64,000 nucleotides of DNA, taken from Siphonodentalium dalli. Its lineage: Eukaryota; Mollusca; Scaphopoda; Gadilida; Siphonodentaliidae. The translations under genes and the position numbers were made by a program. The DNA is taken from the NCBI GenBank assembly GCA_032622095.1, contig CP136061.1, positions 22,076,991 through 22,140,990 of the forward strand. The letters are read 5' to 3'. Below are positions 11,551-23,200 of this stretch, piece by piece; position 1 is the first letter of the stretch; each line of letters begins with the position of its first letter. Under the pieces are notes generated by a model. It did no database searches. It was not told where the DNA came from and saw nothing but the letters and a program-made list of their open reading frames with translations.

Positions 11551-12628
11551 AGAGCTGTTAAGTTCCACGGATTGTCCGTGAGACTCACGGATTTCCATGG
11601 CAATTCCGCAAACACGGATAACCCCCAATTTCTCACGGATTTGTCAAAACCCCACATTGAAAATCCCAAAACGAAGTTTTTTTTATTTTTTAAATTCGTG
11701 CATTTGCGGGAATTCCCCAAATGACAGTGACTTCCTTATTTCCGGTACCGTAAATACCCACACATTAACATTCACAGAATGAATCGTCGGTAACTTTTGA
11801 TTGAAGACTCAATTTGTGGTGAACTGTGACTGATATTAATTGATTTTCACACTCTGGTGAAGCCACACGTATGGAGGGTGTTGTTTTAGTATACAATACG
11901 TATAATCACAAGTGTGCAAAGTTCTGTATTGTTAGTCCTCATTGATGAACATTTCTTAGTAACGGATTAGTGGCATGCATTGCAAACGAAATAAAACAAT
12001 ACGTTTAATCACAAGTGTGCAGCTGTATTGTGAGGCCTCATTGATGAACATAAGTAATGGATACTTTATAATTTAAGTTCACTGATAGTGGTATGCATTG
12101 AGAAAGGAATGTGTCTTTTATTTTGCGGGTAAAACTTTTAAGACGGGTCATTTTGTACTTTCGGTTTCACGCATACATGTCCGGTTGTAACCTGTGTAAC
12201 TCGGATTCGTTTTGACTAACTTTAAACAAAGTTTCTGCTTCTTAAAATTTGTTAATAAATGGTGGAATGTGTGCATTTCTTTTGTGGGTTAAACCGTAAG
12301 ACGAGTCCATTTTGTCGTTTATTACGATGTTGTACTTTCGGTTTCGCGCATATCCGGCTGTTTCCGGTGGAATTCTGAGTATTTTTACGAAGTGTGATCT
12401 GCTTCTTTCTTTTTAATAAATGGTGGTATCTCCCACACAGAGCAGCTCTATTACAATTACCAACAGGACATTCATTGCCATTTTATTTAGGTCTATATAT
12501 TTATAAAATAGAAACTCATAAAAATTATGCAATCTTCATTATAAAAATTATTTTTGGAACATGAACATATTTGGGCATACCTCCCGCAAAAATCTCACGG
12601 ATTGACATTTTCAAAACTTAACAGGTCT
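11551..12628. mobile_element. 1.1-kb non-autonomous DNA transposon
   Basis: Inverted termini AGAGCTGTTAAGTT and AACTTAACAGGTCT, flanked by the 6-bp direct repeat GTTACC at 11545-11550 and 12629-12634. Just inside each end is a 'ctcacggattt'/'aatctcacggatt' motif. Inside are two direct copies of a block around 'aatcacaagtgtgcaaagtt' (about 11890-11960 and 12000-12060) and two around 'tttcggtttcgcgcat'. Two overlapping 60-residue frames are not transposase-like. Confidence 0.7.
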
Positions 12629-12753
12629 GTTACCAATCCATCTCATGTGGCCAGAAAGAACATATCAAGAATGGCTTTCAAAACAATTTAAAAGAGCATT
12701 TTATTTTGTTGTACCAAGTGTAACAGAATGAGAGAGAGAGAGAAGTGCGGAGT

Positions 12754-12840
12754 TGGCAGCACCAGGAATCCCAAGCCGGTCACCCATCCAAGGATTATCC
12801 GCGAGCTCGACATTGCTTAACTTTGGTAATCACACATTGT
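12754..12840 (-). pseudogene. 5S rRNA-derived sequence (pseudogene or SINE3-type head)
   Basis: Read on the - strand, the block resembles 5S rRNA from the 'GCTTAA' region through 'GGATGGGTGACCGGCTTGGG' to 'TCCTGGTGCTGCC'. This covers the internal-promoter half and the 3' part. The + strand shows 'cagcaccaggaatcccaag' and 'tcacccatccaaggatta'. The match is imperfect, and the 5' third of 5S rRNA is not recognisable. Confidence 0.72.
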
Positions 12841-13312
12841 GACCAAGAGATCTAGACCTCTTGAGCAGAGAAGTCATTGGCCTTCTATATTTACAACTCA
12901 ACCAGTACACAAGTTAACACGACCAAAACCTATGTTCGCAATATGCCATTTTCACCCCACCCCTGCCCCTTTGGGTTGGAACTTTCCAACTGGTACCTCA
13001 AACTTTCCAACAATTGAAAATTTCCAAACTGACAGCCCCATAAGGTCGGAAAATTTCCAACTGATGGCCATTTGAATTTTGAATTTTGACCAAAGTAGAT
13101 AAGTAGATAAATATTCTACTGTTTATGGGAGGCACTTTTCACATTTATTACTTATTTGCACGTAAGCACACATATTTGTGCTTAAGCATAAATTATTTGC
13201 ACTTAAGCGCAAATACCTAACGCTCCCTTACTTCCCTCCGATTGTGAATGATTGAGTCCATTTCATAGTATATTAGTATGGGCCTACACAGACTCGAAAA
13301 ATTGAAGGAAAA
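12841..13312. other. Intergenic with a few palindromic TTTGCxCTTAAGxGCAAA motifs
   Basis: Positions 12960-13070 hold several 'tttccaact' direct repeats. Positions 13143-13212 hold 'atttgtgcttaagcat' and 'atttgcacttaagcgcaaat', the same motif as the cluster at 13735-13965. Confidence 0.5.
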
Positions 13313-13690
13313 AAAAACATATTTCCATATCAGCATCCCTGTCCCAAGAATTGGTGCATGACTCCCGGAGCTCTGGTATTTTTTATTAAAGGGACATCTC
13401 CTGCACAGATATATACCATTTCCATGGTCATAAAAAGGGAATTAGGGGTTATTGGAGGGTTTGCTTCCTCATATGGTGTACTTATTGACTTGAAATAGGG
13501 GGGGAAACCCTATTTTCATATTATCAACATCCCTACCGCCGAGACTTTGCGTGTCCATCCCGGAGATCTAGTATATTTTATAACAGGGACATATCCTGCA
13601 CAGATCTATACCATTTCCATGGTCATAAAAAGGGAATTAGGGGTTACTGGGGGCTTGCTTCTCTCATATGGTGGGCATATATATGATGTG
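13313..13690. repeat. Two direct copies of a ~195-bp sequence
   Basis: 'cctgcacagat' at 13400 and 13595, and 'ccatttccatggtcataaaa' in each copy, followed by 'gggaattaggggtta'. The spacing is about 195 bp. No ORF of note. Confidence 0.75.
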
Positions 13691-13734
13691 TTCAGGGCTG
13701 TGCCATTTAAAATTAAATTCTTGAGTGATAAATG

Positions 13735-13965
13735 AATATGAATTTATATTTGCGCTTAAGCGAAAATCATTTGCCCTTAAGGGTAAATATGATGTATTTG
13801 CTCTTAAGTGCAAATGATTTGCTCTTAAGCATAAATGTTTTGCGCTTAAGCGTAAATATTTGCATAATTGACAGAGGTTATTTGTGCTTAAGTGCAAATA
13901 TTTACTCTCAAGCGTGAATGATTTTCACTTTACTGCAAATATTTGCGATTAATGCAAATAAGGAA
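13735..13965. repeat. Cluster of palindromic ATTTGC-CTTAAG-GCAAAT motifs
   Basis: About eight units of an imperfect palindrome of the form (A)TTTGCnCTTAAGnGCAAAT, spaced 25-35 bp, for example TTTGCGCTTAAGCG, TTTGCTCTTAAGTGCAAAT and TTTGTGCTTAAGTGCAAAT. The cluster ends about 260 bp before the HAUS7 start codon. It could be a small satellite or a cis-regulatory array. Confidence 0.6.
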
Positions 13966-14221
13966 TAAATGTGAAAACGACCTGGCAGAGATAGCATTTT
14001 CAAATGATCTCATGATGCTGGCCATTCTGCAATGTGACCAGTCCGACACATGGAATTATGTACTGATATGTCTTTATGAGTTGCTTAATGAGCTTTTTTA
14101 TAGTCTCGCGCAGAACTGCCATATAATTCATTGGTCCGGGAGGAAGGGTGCGACTTTTAGTCACACTTTTTCATTCATTTGCTTATTGGGAACTGCGAAT
14201 AAGTATCCAGAATTAAGCAGA

Positions 14222-14284
14222 ATGGCGGTCAATTCAAGCGCTTCGAAATATCGCAAATTTGTGTCACTGAAAGGAAGATTAGAT
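14222..14284 (+). CDS. HAUS7: HAUS7 first coding exon (inferred)
   Basis: ATG in good context (GCAGAATGGCGG) opens 21 codons ending in KGRLD before a GTGGGT donor at 14285. The exon is phase 0, matching the phase-0 acceptor at 19166. The joined peptide KGRLD-QLSCPYTEG aligns well with the GKLKDLNCPFLEG block of vertebrate HAUS7. The chosen start is the only ATG between the upstream frame and this donor that gives the expected short N terminus; the same frame is open back to 13943, so a longer N terminus is possible. Confidence 0.72.
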
Positions 14285-17200
14285 GTGGGTCGATAGTTTG
14301 AACCATAAAATTGACACACGGCCATATCTTAAGATTACATTTCTTATCATCCACTGTTTGTTTGCTAACTTTAAAATAGTTTTCCTTTTTCTGGAATTCT
14401 CAGTTTGTTATTCAGACGTTTCGTACCACATTTGGCCACGTACCAGGATATTTCGTACTAATTTTGTTGGTCGATGGCACAGTCCCTGGCTATTGTAAAT
14501 AAACATTAGCCCAAATATAATTACCAATTCTTAGTATTTATATTTATACTAGGGCTAATACATATTTTACCCTAAAAAAAAAGGAAGCCACTGGAACTTG
14601 GAAGGTTTTCTGTTCTGCATTAGTCTGTCCGTCCATCCGATGCATGTCTGTTCAGCCTCGGGTGATAACTTGAACAGTAGTGCTCGCATCTCAATGAAAT
14701 TTGATATGGATGTTCACTAGTATGGGGATATTCATTGGAGTGTACAATCGTTTTGTTCAGCTTTTCCGTTCTAGAATTATTCATCTTTATTTATCTGGAA
14801 ATGTTGGCTTTTTGTCCATCCGATGTCTGTTCATATCACATATCTATCTATCTATCTAGAATTACCTGTCAACTCCCTTTTTGGGCATTACAGACAGGGT
14901 CCAGGTCTCGACTGTGGTCGGTGCTTTGGTGGCCCCGGCCCGTGGGCTACTCTAACCTACAGCGGGGTTCTTTAACGTGCACATAGTCACCCATGTACAC
15001 GGGTCAGCCATTTATGTCGGCTCCCGATCCGACAGCGTACCTCACTCACGACAACATACCTGGACATGATGTCGCTGTGAAGGGAAGTCGGTTTTGTATT
15101 CGGATTTATATTGTGCGATCACGAATGAGACTTTTCAGTCATACAACGTGGCAATCTGACCAAGTTTGGATTTTTGTCAGAATACCCGACTGGGAATCAA
15201 TCCCCGGACCTTTAGCCCGAGAGACCAGTACGCTATCCACTCGGCCACTGACTTCCTATCATATCATATGTGATAACTTGAACATAAGTGCTCTGAAATC
15301 AATCAAATTTGGTACGGATGTTCACTACTATGAGGACATTCAATCGTTTTGTTTTGGTTTCCATTTTAGAGTTATTCATCTTTGTTTATCTGGAAATGTT
15401 AGCTTTTTGTCTGTCCGAGCAGATATCTCTACCACCGATTGTCGGATATCAATGAAATTTGATATGGATGTTCACTACTATGTGTACATTCAATGGAGAG
15501 TTTAATCATTTTAATCAGGTATTTCGTTCTGGAGTTATCCATCTTTGATTAACTGGATTTTTAAGGAGGACCAGCTTGGCGTCCTTATACTAGAGCTGGG
15601 ACGGTTATGCGGTTAACCACCAACTATGGCCGTGACCGGTCACGGATTTGCCGTGGTCGGTTAACCGTAACATCACTATTATAGTGTATGATCACTGTGA
15701 TGGTCAGCTATAACTGGCTATAAGAGGGGTAATCTGTCTCCGTCAATTAAAATGAATCCGAGATTGACGGAACAACATCAAACGCGGTGTGTCGGCTCTT
15801 TGAAGGCTAAATTTGGGTGTGAACTCATTACACAACTATTGTGTTTTCAAATTGATCCCAAGAAAATATAAATTGAGCCCAATAATTTCCACGAGCAGTC
15901 CTGCTTTCTATGATATACTTTTAAAAGTTGCCACGTTCTCTGGTGTTAATTCGTTTACAATCTTTGTGGCTCAATTGCCGTTAATTAATCTTGGATTATT
16001 TCATTTTAACATGAGGCAATATATATATATCAGAGCAGCTAATATTTATATTAAATCATTTTTGAACCATTACATTTAAAATAGTATCAGATAATGAGTT
16101 TTTCCATTCGAATATTAATCCACCTCGAATTTATAGAGTTATTGTTCTTGTTGCAGAACGTACATAATACGTTTCGTCGATTACCGCGAAATTCATAATT
16201 TTTTTCTTCTTCGAGGAAGATTCTGACGACGACCTGAAGTTCGATGGTTTCGACGACGATGGACTTGTCGTCTTCTGAACTTTGTTGTTTGAACTTTGTG
16301 CTATTTATGTGCGCTATTAACCGTTCCATACGCATGTTTACAACGTATAAATTGTATTTTTTGTTTTACCTGTCGACATCTGTATCTTGTTATTATTATA
16401 TGATTTTATCTTAATAAAACGCATCATTCTCTTTATATAACGCAACTACTCGAGTCTCTTGGTATCAGTATAAAATACGATGGTAAACCAGCATCTCAAG
16501 GCTAACTGAGATTTTGCACGGGGGGATCCCCGTGAGTAAGCCCATGCAGTACCCACTTTTTGGACAAAAACGTGCACGTGCCCCCTGGGCTTACTGACGG
16601 GGTGTATACAGTAATTAATTAGATATGTGATTACTAGTATGTGTGTCATGGGTGACAACTTCTTTGTATAATGGGCAGGAGCCGTTCTCAAACTTACCAT
16701 GTCAGTGAGCATCACAATCATCGCCGTTCTGCATACTGGGCTTACCCACCCATAATAGTACCTATAATATGTGGTTAACCGGTTAATCGCGGTTTTTTGC
16801 CGTTCATAACCGGTCACGAAAAACCCATAACCGTCCCAGCTCTACCTTATACTAAGTTCGCTTTTCAACATGCGGGGGGTGCAATTTTGAATTTGAGGCA
16901 CCGCCATCCTGGAAACGTCATGGCAATTAAATTAACATTACTACTAGTAAATGTTACTTTTCATTTAGCCAACTTAACAGTATTCATTGCGTGAAGATAT
17001 TACGTGGTTTATAATTTAAACACCAATCATTACTTAAATCATAAATATTGTCAACATGACTTGGGTTGCTATGCCATTCGTAAAATGACGGAAATTACAT
17101 AAAACAGCACATTTTCATCAGCCACATCGCGAAAACAACATGACTGGTCTAAAATGTCATATCACTAAAAAAAGTTTTCTTTAGTTTAGTAAATTAGTAA

Positions 17201-20200
17201 AAGCACGTTCACATAAACTGTTAGGTGACGTCATATGTTGTATCCAAAGCGATGTCATATTGGCATTAGTGATGCAATGATACAGGGGTTATCGGTAAAA
17301 GCCGATAGCCGATATTTTCAGTAGAATTATCAGCCGATCCAATACAGATACCGATAAGTCTTGTACGTGAAAAAAATTCCATATCAATTTGTCTTTTAAA
17401 TTGCAAAGTATTGTCGGCAAACAAACGATAACCTGGTCGCAAAAAAAGTTTAGTTTACGTTCCCCAAAAACCCTGGCAAAATGATTTAATATTTCGTTGC
17501 ATTCAAAAGATCTCCTCAATATTTGTTTGATTTTGTTACTTTGCCTTACGGAATCAGTCCATAATCCATTTGAGTCAATGACACAATTTAAATTTGCCAA
17601 ACTCAATCTTTTTCAGAAGTTGAACTTGCGTTTAATAACACCTGCAATGTCCCACATAAATTGTTGACATTTTCTCTGCCCATAACAGCAGATACAAATC
17701 CCACCCATATAGAGCACTCTGATTGGTTCGGATGGTTCCATCAAACAAGTTAGTCACCTCCTCCATCTTCAGTCATCGTATACCAGAACATCAATCAATT
17801 TGAATCAAAAGCACTTTGAACACACGCACTTAAATGTTGTTAACACGTGATGTTTCTATATATCGAGGAATAGCGAGTCACGAATGCGGCGACTTTAATG
17901 CAAACTGGTCAAGTGTGACTCGTCTATCTATAAACACTGATTTTTAGTTTACTGTGTCATCTGTCAACACGTGGCTTGTTAGTGATTTCTACTCGATGAC
18001 ATCAAATGCCTGCAAATAATCGTTTGATCTTGCTGCCCACCACCCGCCTTGGGAAGATAATAACAATGTGACAACTTACTATCGCATGTGGCGCAGAATT
18101 AATCCCACATCCCCATGAATACATCACTAAATGATACATCAGTCTGATTCAGTCATAGGAAGATTCCATTCTCAGGCTAATGCCAGGGGTGTCAGTTATT
18201 CGCTTTCAACATGTGCTACTCGGCACTCGCAAGTAATTTTAATTGTGTGAAGTTTATGTTTTAGCTTTAATTATTAAGTGTACAGAACTACGGTACTACC
18301 TTTTGAAATGTTTATTTGGGTCATGAGTGTACCAGCAGTCTCCCGTCGGTGTTGTCATCATGGTATATCACCGTATGTGATGGAGGGCTGACCCGTGCGT
18401 AAACTTGTCCCTATTTTTTCTGGAAATTCCCGTCGTTTATGTAATATTAAAGTAGGAATTGGTGTAACAACGTTCACAAAGGACTCGACATGTATCGGTT
18501 GACGATATCAGTCGTGAGACTAAATTTTGCCGATACTGATTTCTTGCCGATACCACATATATCGGCCCGATCCGATAGCCGATACCGATAATCGGTACAT
18601 CACTAATTGGCATGCATATTTCCCTGTGAAAGTTATTGATGTTTTGCCAGCGACATAGCACATAAAGCAAATCGCATTGTTAACATTCCAGAAGAATGTG
18701 TAATATTTTTCTCAATAAATTGTATCTGATTTTAATTAAGAACACGAAGACCACTGTGCCGTGGCAATAAACTCCAGAGAAATGCACATATATGGTTGCC
18801 ATTTTAATTAAACAAATAATATACATATAATACCATTTATATACGGTATATAGACTATACTAGTACACTAGCTCGTACTGGAATCCAATGGACAGACAAG
18901 ACCATGATTGATGGTATTTATTATGATTGTTTTAAAAAATAACAATTTCCGGCCGCCTGCCCCTACTTTTTTTCCATATGTTACCAGAAACATCACTGTT
19001 TTATTTTTAGGACTGAACATTCTTCTATTGAATGGGCATCTAAGTATAAGTGACTGAAGAAGTTGCATGTGAATTAAAAGTGAAAAACAATCAAACAACA
19101 AAAATTATCTTGAAGCTTTGCATGGCTCTAATGAATAGGTGACTTACTGTTTCTCTTAATTGCAGCAATTATCATGTCCGTACACAGAAGGTGGGGATGA
19201 GACTTGGATAAATGAAACACTTTTGAAGCCTGGAGAGACCAGGGTTAGGATATTACAGTGGCTCTTCACAAGGTAATATTCATGTACAGTAATGCCCTAA
19301 GTAATCGACTCCTTAACCACAGCAGAATTATGGGTAACTTTTCAGGATTTAGTCCGAAATATGGCTTGTTGCCATTCATCGGAAAGCTCTCCCCAAGAGC
19401 TTTCCGATGAATGGCAATAAGCCATATTTCCGACTAAATCCTGAAAAGTTACCCATAATTCTGCTGTGGTTAAGGAGTCGATTACTTAGGGCATTACTGT
19501 ATTTGGTTTAAAGATTCTATTCATTATGTTGGGCTACAATAAGTAAATTGCCGAGGGCAAAAATGACTTAAATACGTTGCCCAGATTTAGGAGTAACTGA
19601 GCTCGTGATTTTCATAAAACAAATAACATCCATAAGACAAAAAATCATTTAAATATTAAAATTGAATGAAACTCATTGTTGATGAAGTCACGATAGACCA
19701 ATGAGTGAAAATTATTGATATTGCTAACAGAACCAATGAGATAGTCATGAAATGGCGAACAATTTTCTTTTTCTGAGAACTGTTTGCTTCTTTTGTTCCC
19801 ATCGGACTAAGAACAATTTGCAGTGCGCATGAAAAACAAACAGAGACAAATAATCCACTTCCGAAATTCTGTTTGTTGGTACGAACGATCCAAGATTTTT
19901 GCCACTTCATAACAATCAAAAATACCTATATTTAGAACAACTTTGACATTAAAGTATCTAAAACTTTGGATATACAATTTAACTTTCTTCGTGCATGCCT
20001 GGTTTTTGGAAACAGTAGCTACACCCCTACCATGTGTGGTGATAACCTCTCTCTCTCTATATATATACAGATACACACCCACCATGTCTGTTGATAGTGC
20101 TCATATGTTCCATAAAGTCTCAAGCAAGGCATAAAGCAGGCCTGAGATCCACTCTCAGGAAATTAAAATCGCAAAAATCATGCCCATGAATCCACAACCC

Positions 20201-23200
20201 ATCACACACCTGCAGTTTTAACTTTTGAGGTCCAGCTGTCACTACACAGGGATATGTCAGAAACAATGTGTTTTGCACACTAATGATCATCAATATGTAT
20301 GTGCATTGGTGGTAAAAACTGTTAAAAAAAATGTTTGTTTTTTAAAAAGAAATTTTCAGCTTTTTCTGAAAATATCAATAAAAAGTTTAGGGTCCGTGGT
20401 TATTTTTAGGGTCGGTCGATGTGCGAAAACATAATATCTTTTTCTTTGGCCTGAGCCAGTTGTACTTTATTGGTATTTGTATTTCTTGTAACCAATCGGT
20501 GGCGATGACATTTGTGTTTTTCCCCCAGCAAAAAAAAAGGGCCCCAACATTTTATCCGTAGCGGAAACCCTGTCATAGGATTCATTCCCGATTTAGTAAT
20601 TCCATGTGTTTGCTGGTTTGATACACCATGACTTGTGACTTGGTAATGTTGTTGTAAATTTAATTTTACTTGTTCCGAAGTTTTATTTGTGACTTGTTCA
20701 TCTTTTTATAATTATAAATTGTTGTGTTCAACTATTCATAGGTTTGATTCAAGACTTGGTGATCTTGTTGACCCTCCATATGCCGATACTGAATCAAGAA
20801 CAGACTCTCGGATCCAGAGTGAGTATAGCTTAATCATTCAACCTCCAATCAGATTTCAAATATTCAAAGCCAAAATCACTTTTGAATTGAAGGTATATTT
20901 GGTTATCTTAACATGAAACAATTAAAAAATTTCACGCTTTCATTTTGTTTTAATCATCTAAATATTAATGTAATAACATAAAGATGTGCAATTAAAATAT
21001 TTGAACCGACACAGAACAAAACGATATCAAATTTATTGAAAAATATTAGAAACAAAACACATACCAAATTCTTTATACATAATTTCTGGGTTTGAACGAG
21101 CCATATCCATTCAATCACTGCACTTCCTAAGAAACAGAACACAATGCACATCTAACTTCAAACTTGAAAAACATTGATCAAATAAATTTCTGACCAGTAT
21201 AAGAATATATTTTGCGGTGTTTGGTGGCATTGACATTTATATAACTTAGTAAACTCTGATTTCAGGATTGCTCTTTGTAGCATCAATGTTGGGACTATGT
21301 CGCTCTGATGATGTAGACTTAATTAAGGTTAGTTCCGCTGCTCGTAATAGCATCAATGTTGGGACTATGTCGCCCCGATGATGTAGACTTAATTAAGGTT
21401 AGTTCCGCTGCTCGTAATAGCATCAATGTTGGGACTATGTCGCCCCGATGATGTAGACTTAATTAAGGTTAGTTCCGCTGCTCGTAATAGCATCAATGTT
21501 GGGACTATCTCGCTCCGATGATGTAGACTTAATTAAGGTTAGTTCTGCTGATCTTCATAGCACCAATGTTGGGACTATGTCGCTTCGATGATGTAGACTT
21601 AATTAAGGTTAGTTCTGCTATCATATTTGTGAACCTATATTAAACTCTGGTTCCCATGACTAGTCAGTCAAAAGCTCTTCAGAACTTTCGGACCTCCGAC
21701 TTAAATATAGTTTATCTTTTTTTATTAACTTTCTCTAACATGTTTCACTGATGAATGGAATTATAATAATTAGTATATTTAATGTTAAACCAATTTCAAC
21801 TACTGATTTATTTCATCATGCACTACATAGTGTTAATAACCTTGTTAAACAGTTCCTTTTTCACACCTAGGTATGTGGTAATTTCAGCTTGACCAATCTT
21901 ACCCATGATTAGGTCACTGAACTGTGTCCATTCATATTTACTTTAATTGATGGCATTGGTATCACTAGATCTTTTGTTTTCATTTTCTGCATTTCAACTC
22001 AATTTACAGATAAATGGGATTGTTCAATTCTTTTTTTGTTTTTGTTGGTATTTTAGGGTGTAACCACTGGTAGGAAACAAGCTGCATTTATTGACATGCT
22101 GTTAGATGTAGTGTGTATCTATGAATTGGCAGACGATCCTCAAGCTAAAGCATTCAATGTGCCTGGTGTTGTAACGTGAGTAACTTAGGTCCTTTATATT
22201 TATAACTTGAGCAATTTAACAGCTTGGTTTATGGACCCATCCTACAACTTTTTTTCTCAATAATGTAAAAACAAATAATTCATTTACCTAGATTGGTTTA
22301 TGTTTATGTTGATTAAAATATGAATCATGAGGTCACAATGGTGAAAAAAATAGTTATGGCAGTCTCTTATATGTATCTCCTTCTTTTCCATTATTAACAT
22401 GGTTTTATAGGAATAAGTACCTCAGCGTATTTTTATAATATGGGTAAAACTTATCATGTTAAACAATATTGTGAAATTCGTGGACTGTTCTGCTAATTTG
22501 TGCATAATTTTATTTTTATTATTTTCCCCTCCTGCATCTACTTTATATCAACCTAAGTGTTCGTAAACCAGGTTACTTTATTGTTGTGGCCTTATTCAGT
22601 TTACAAGAATACTAGCTGATGTGCCCGACTTCGACTTTTGGGATTTCTTTGTGGTCGCCTCCGTCTGGGCAGAATATACAGCGTTGGTCCAGAAACATGC
22701 CTATATGAGCATATATGAGTGAGGTCAAGGTCAAGGACACAGTCGCACGTGAAATTGGACCCGCCCATATTGTTCCCGGGATCAAAGTAGGCCTACATAC
22801 CAAATTTGAGTCGGATCGGTCGAGCAGTTTTCGGGTCTTTAAAACACAGACAGACAGACAGAAGTTCCAAAATATATAATGGATGATTCATTTCAAGCTT
22901 CATATAATATAATGTAGGCTCCTGGTCTGGACTTGACAGAGTGCGCAATCTGTACCCTCATTTTGACTTCGTATTCTGATAGTGGTAATAGTTTAGTGAT
23001 CAATGATTACTTGTGGTCAGCTTGATATTTAAATCTAAGATGGCCGCCATTTTCATTTTTTGAGGACGACAGGCGCCTTCCCACTGTGCTTGCGCAGTGG
23101 TGTTGTCCTCTATTGTTTTTGGTTTTCGCTTTTTGTGGATTACGTCCCTTTGGCTCTCGTTGATGTCATATTCTCAAGAGAGTATCATAGGTACACACTA

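Larger units (their letters stand above)
14285..19165 (+). other. HAUS7 intron 1
   Basis: A 4.9-kb intron holding a diverged dispersed repeat interrupted by a tRNA-derived SINE, and two hAT elements with perfect 8-bp target duplications. Positions 16853-17258 and 18614-19165 are AT-rich with nothing recognised. Confidence 0.7.

Noticed and set aside
16087-16817. 82- and 123-codon - strand frames inside the hAT element
   Set aside because: A lone CxxC in the first is not enough for a BED zinc finger, and no DDE/RW or dimerisation motif is visible.
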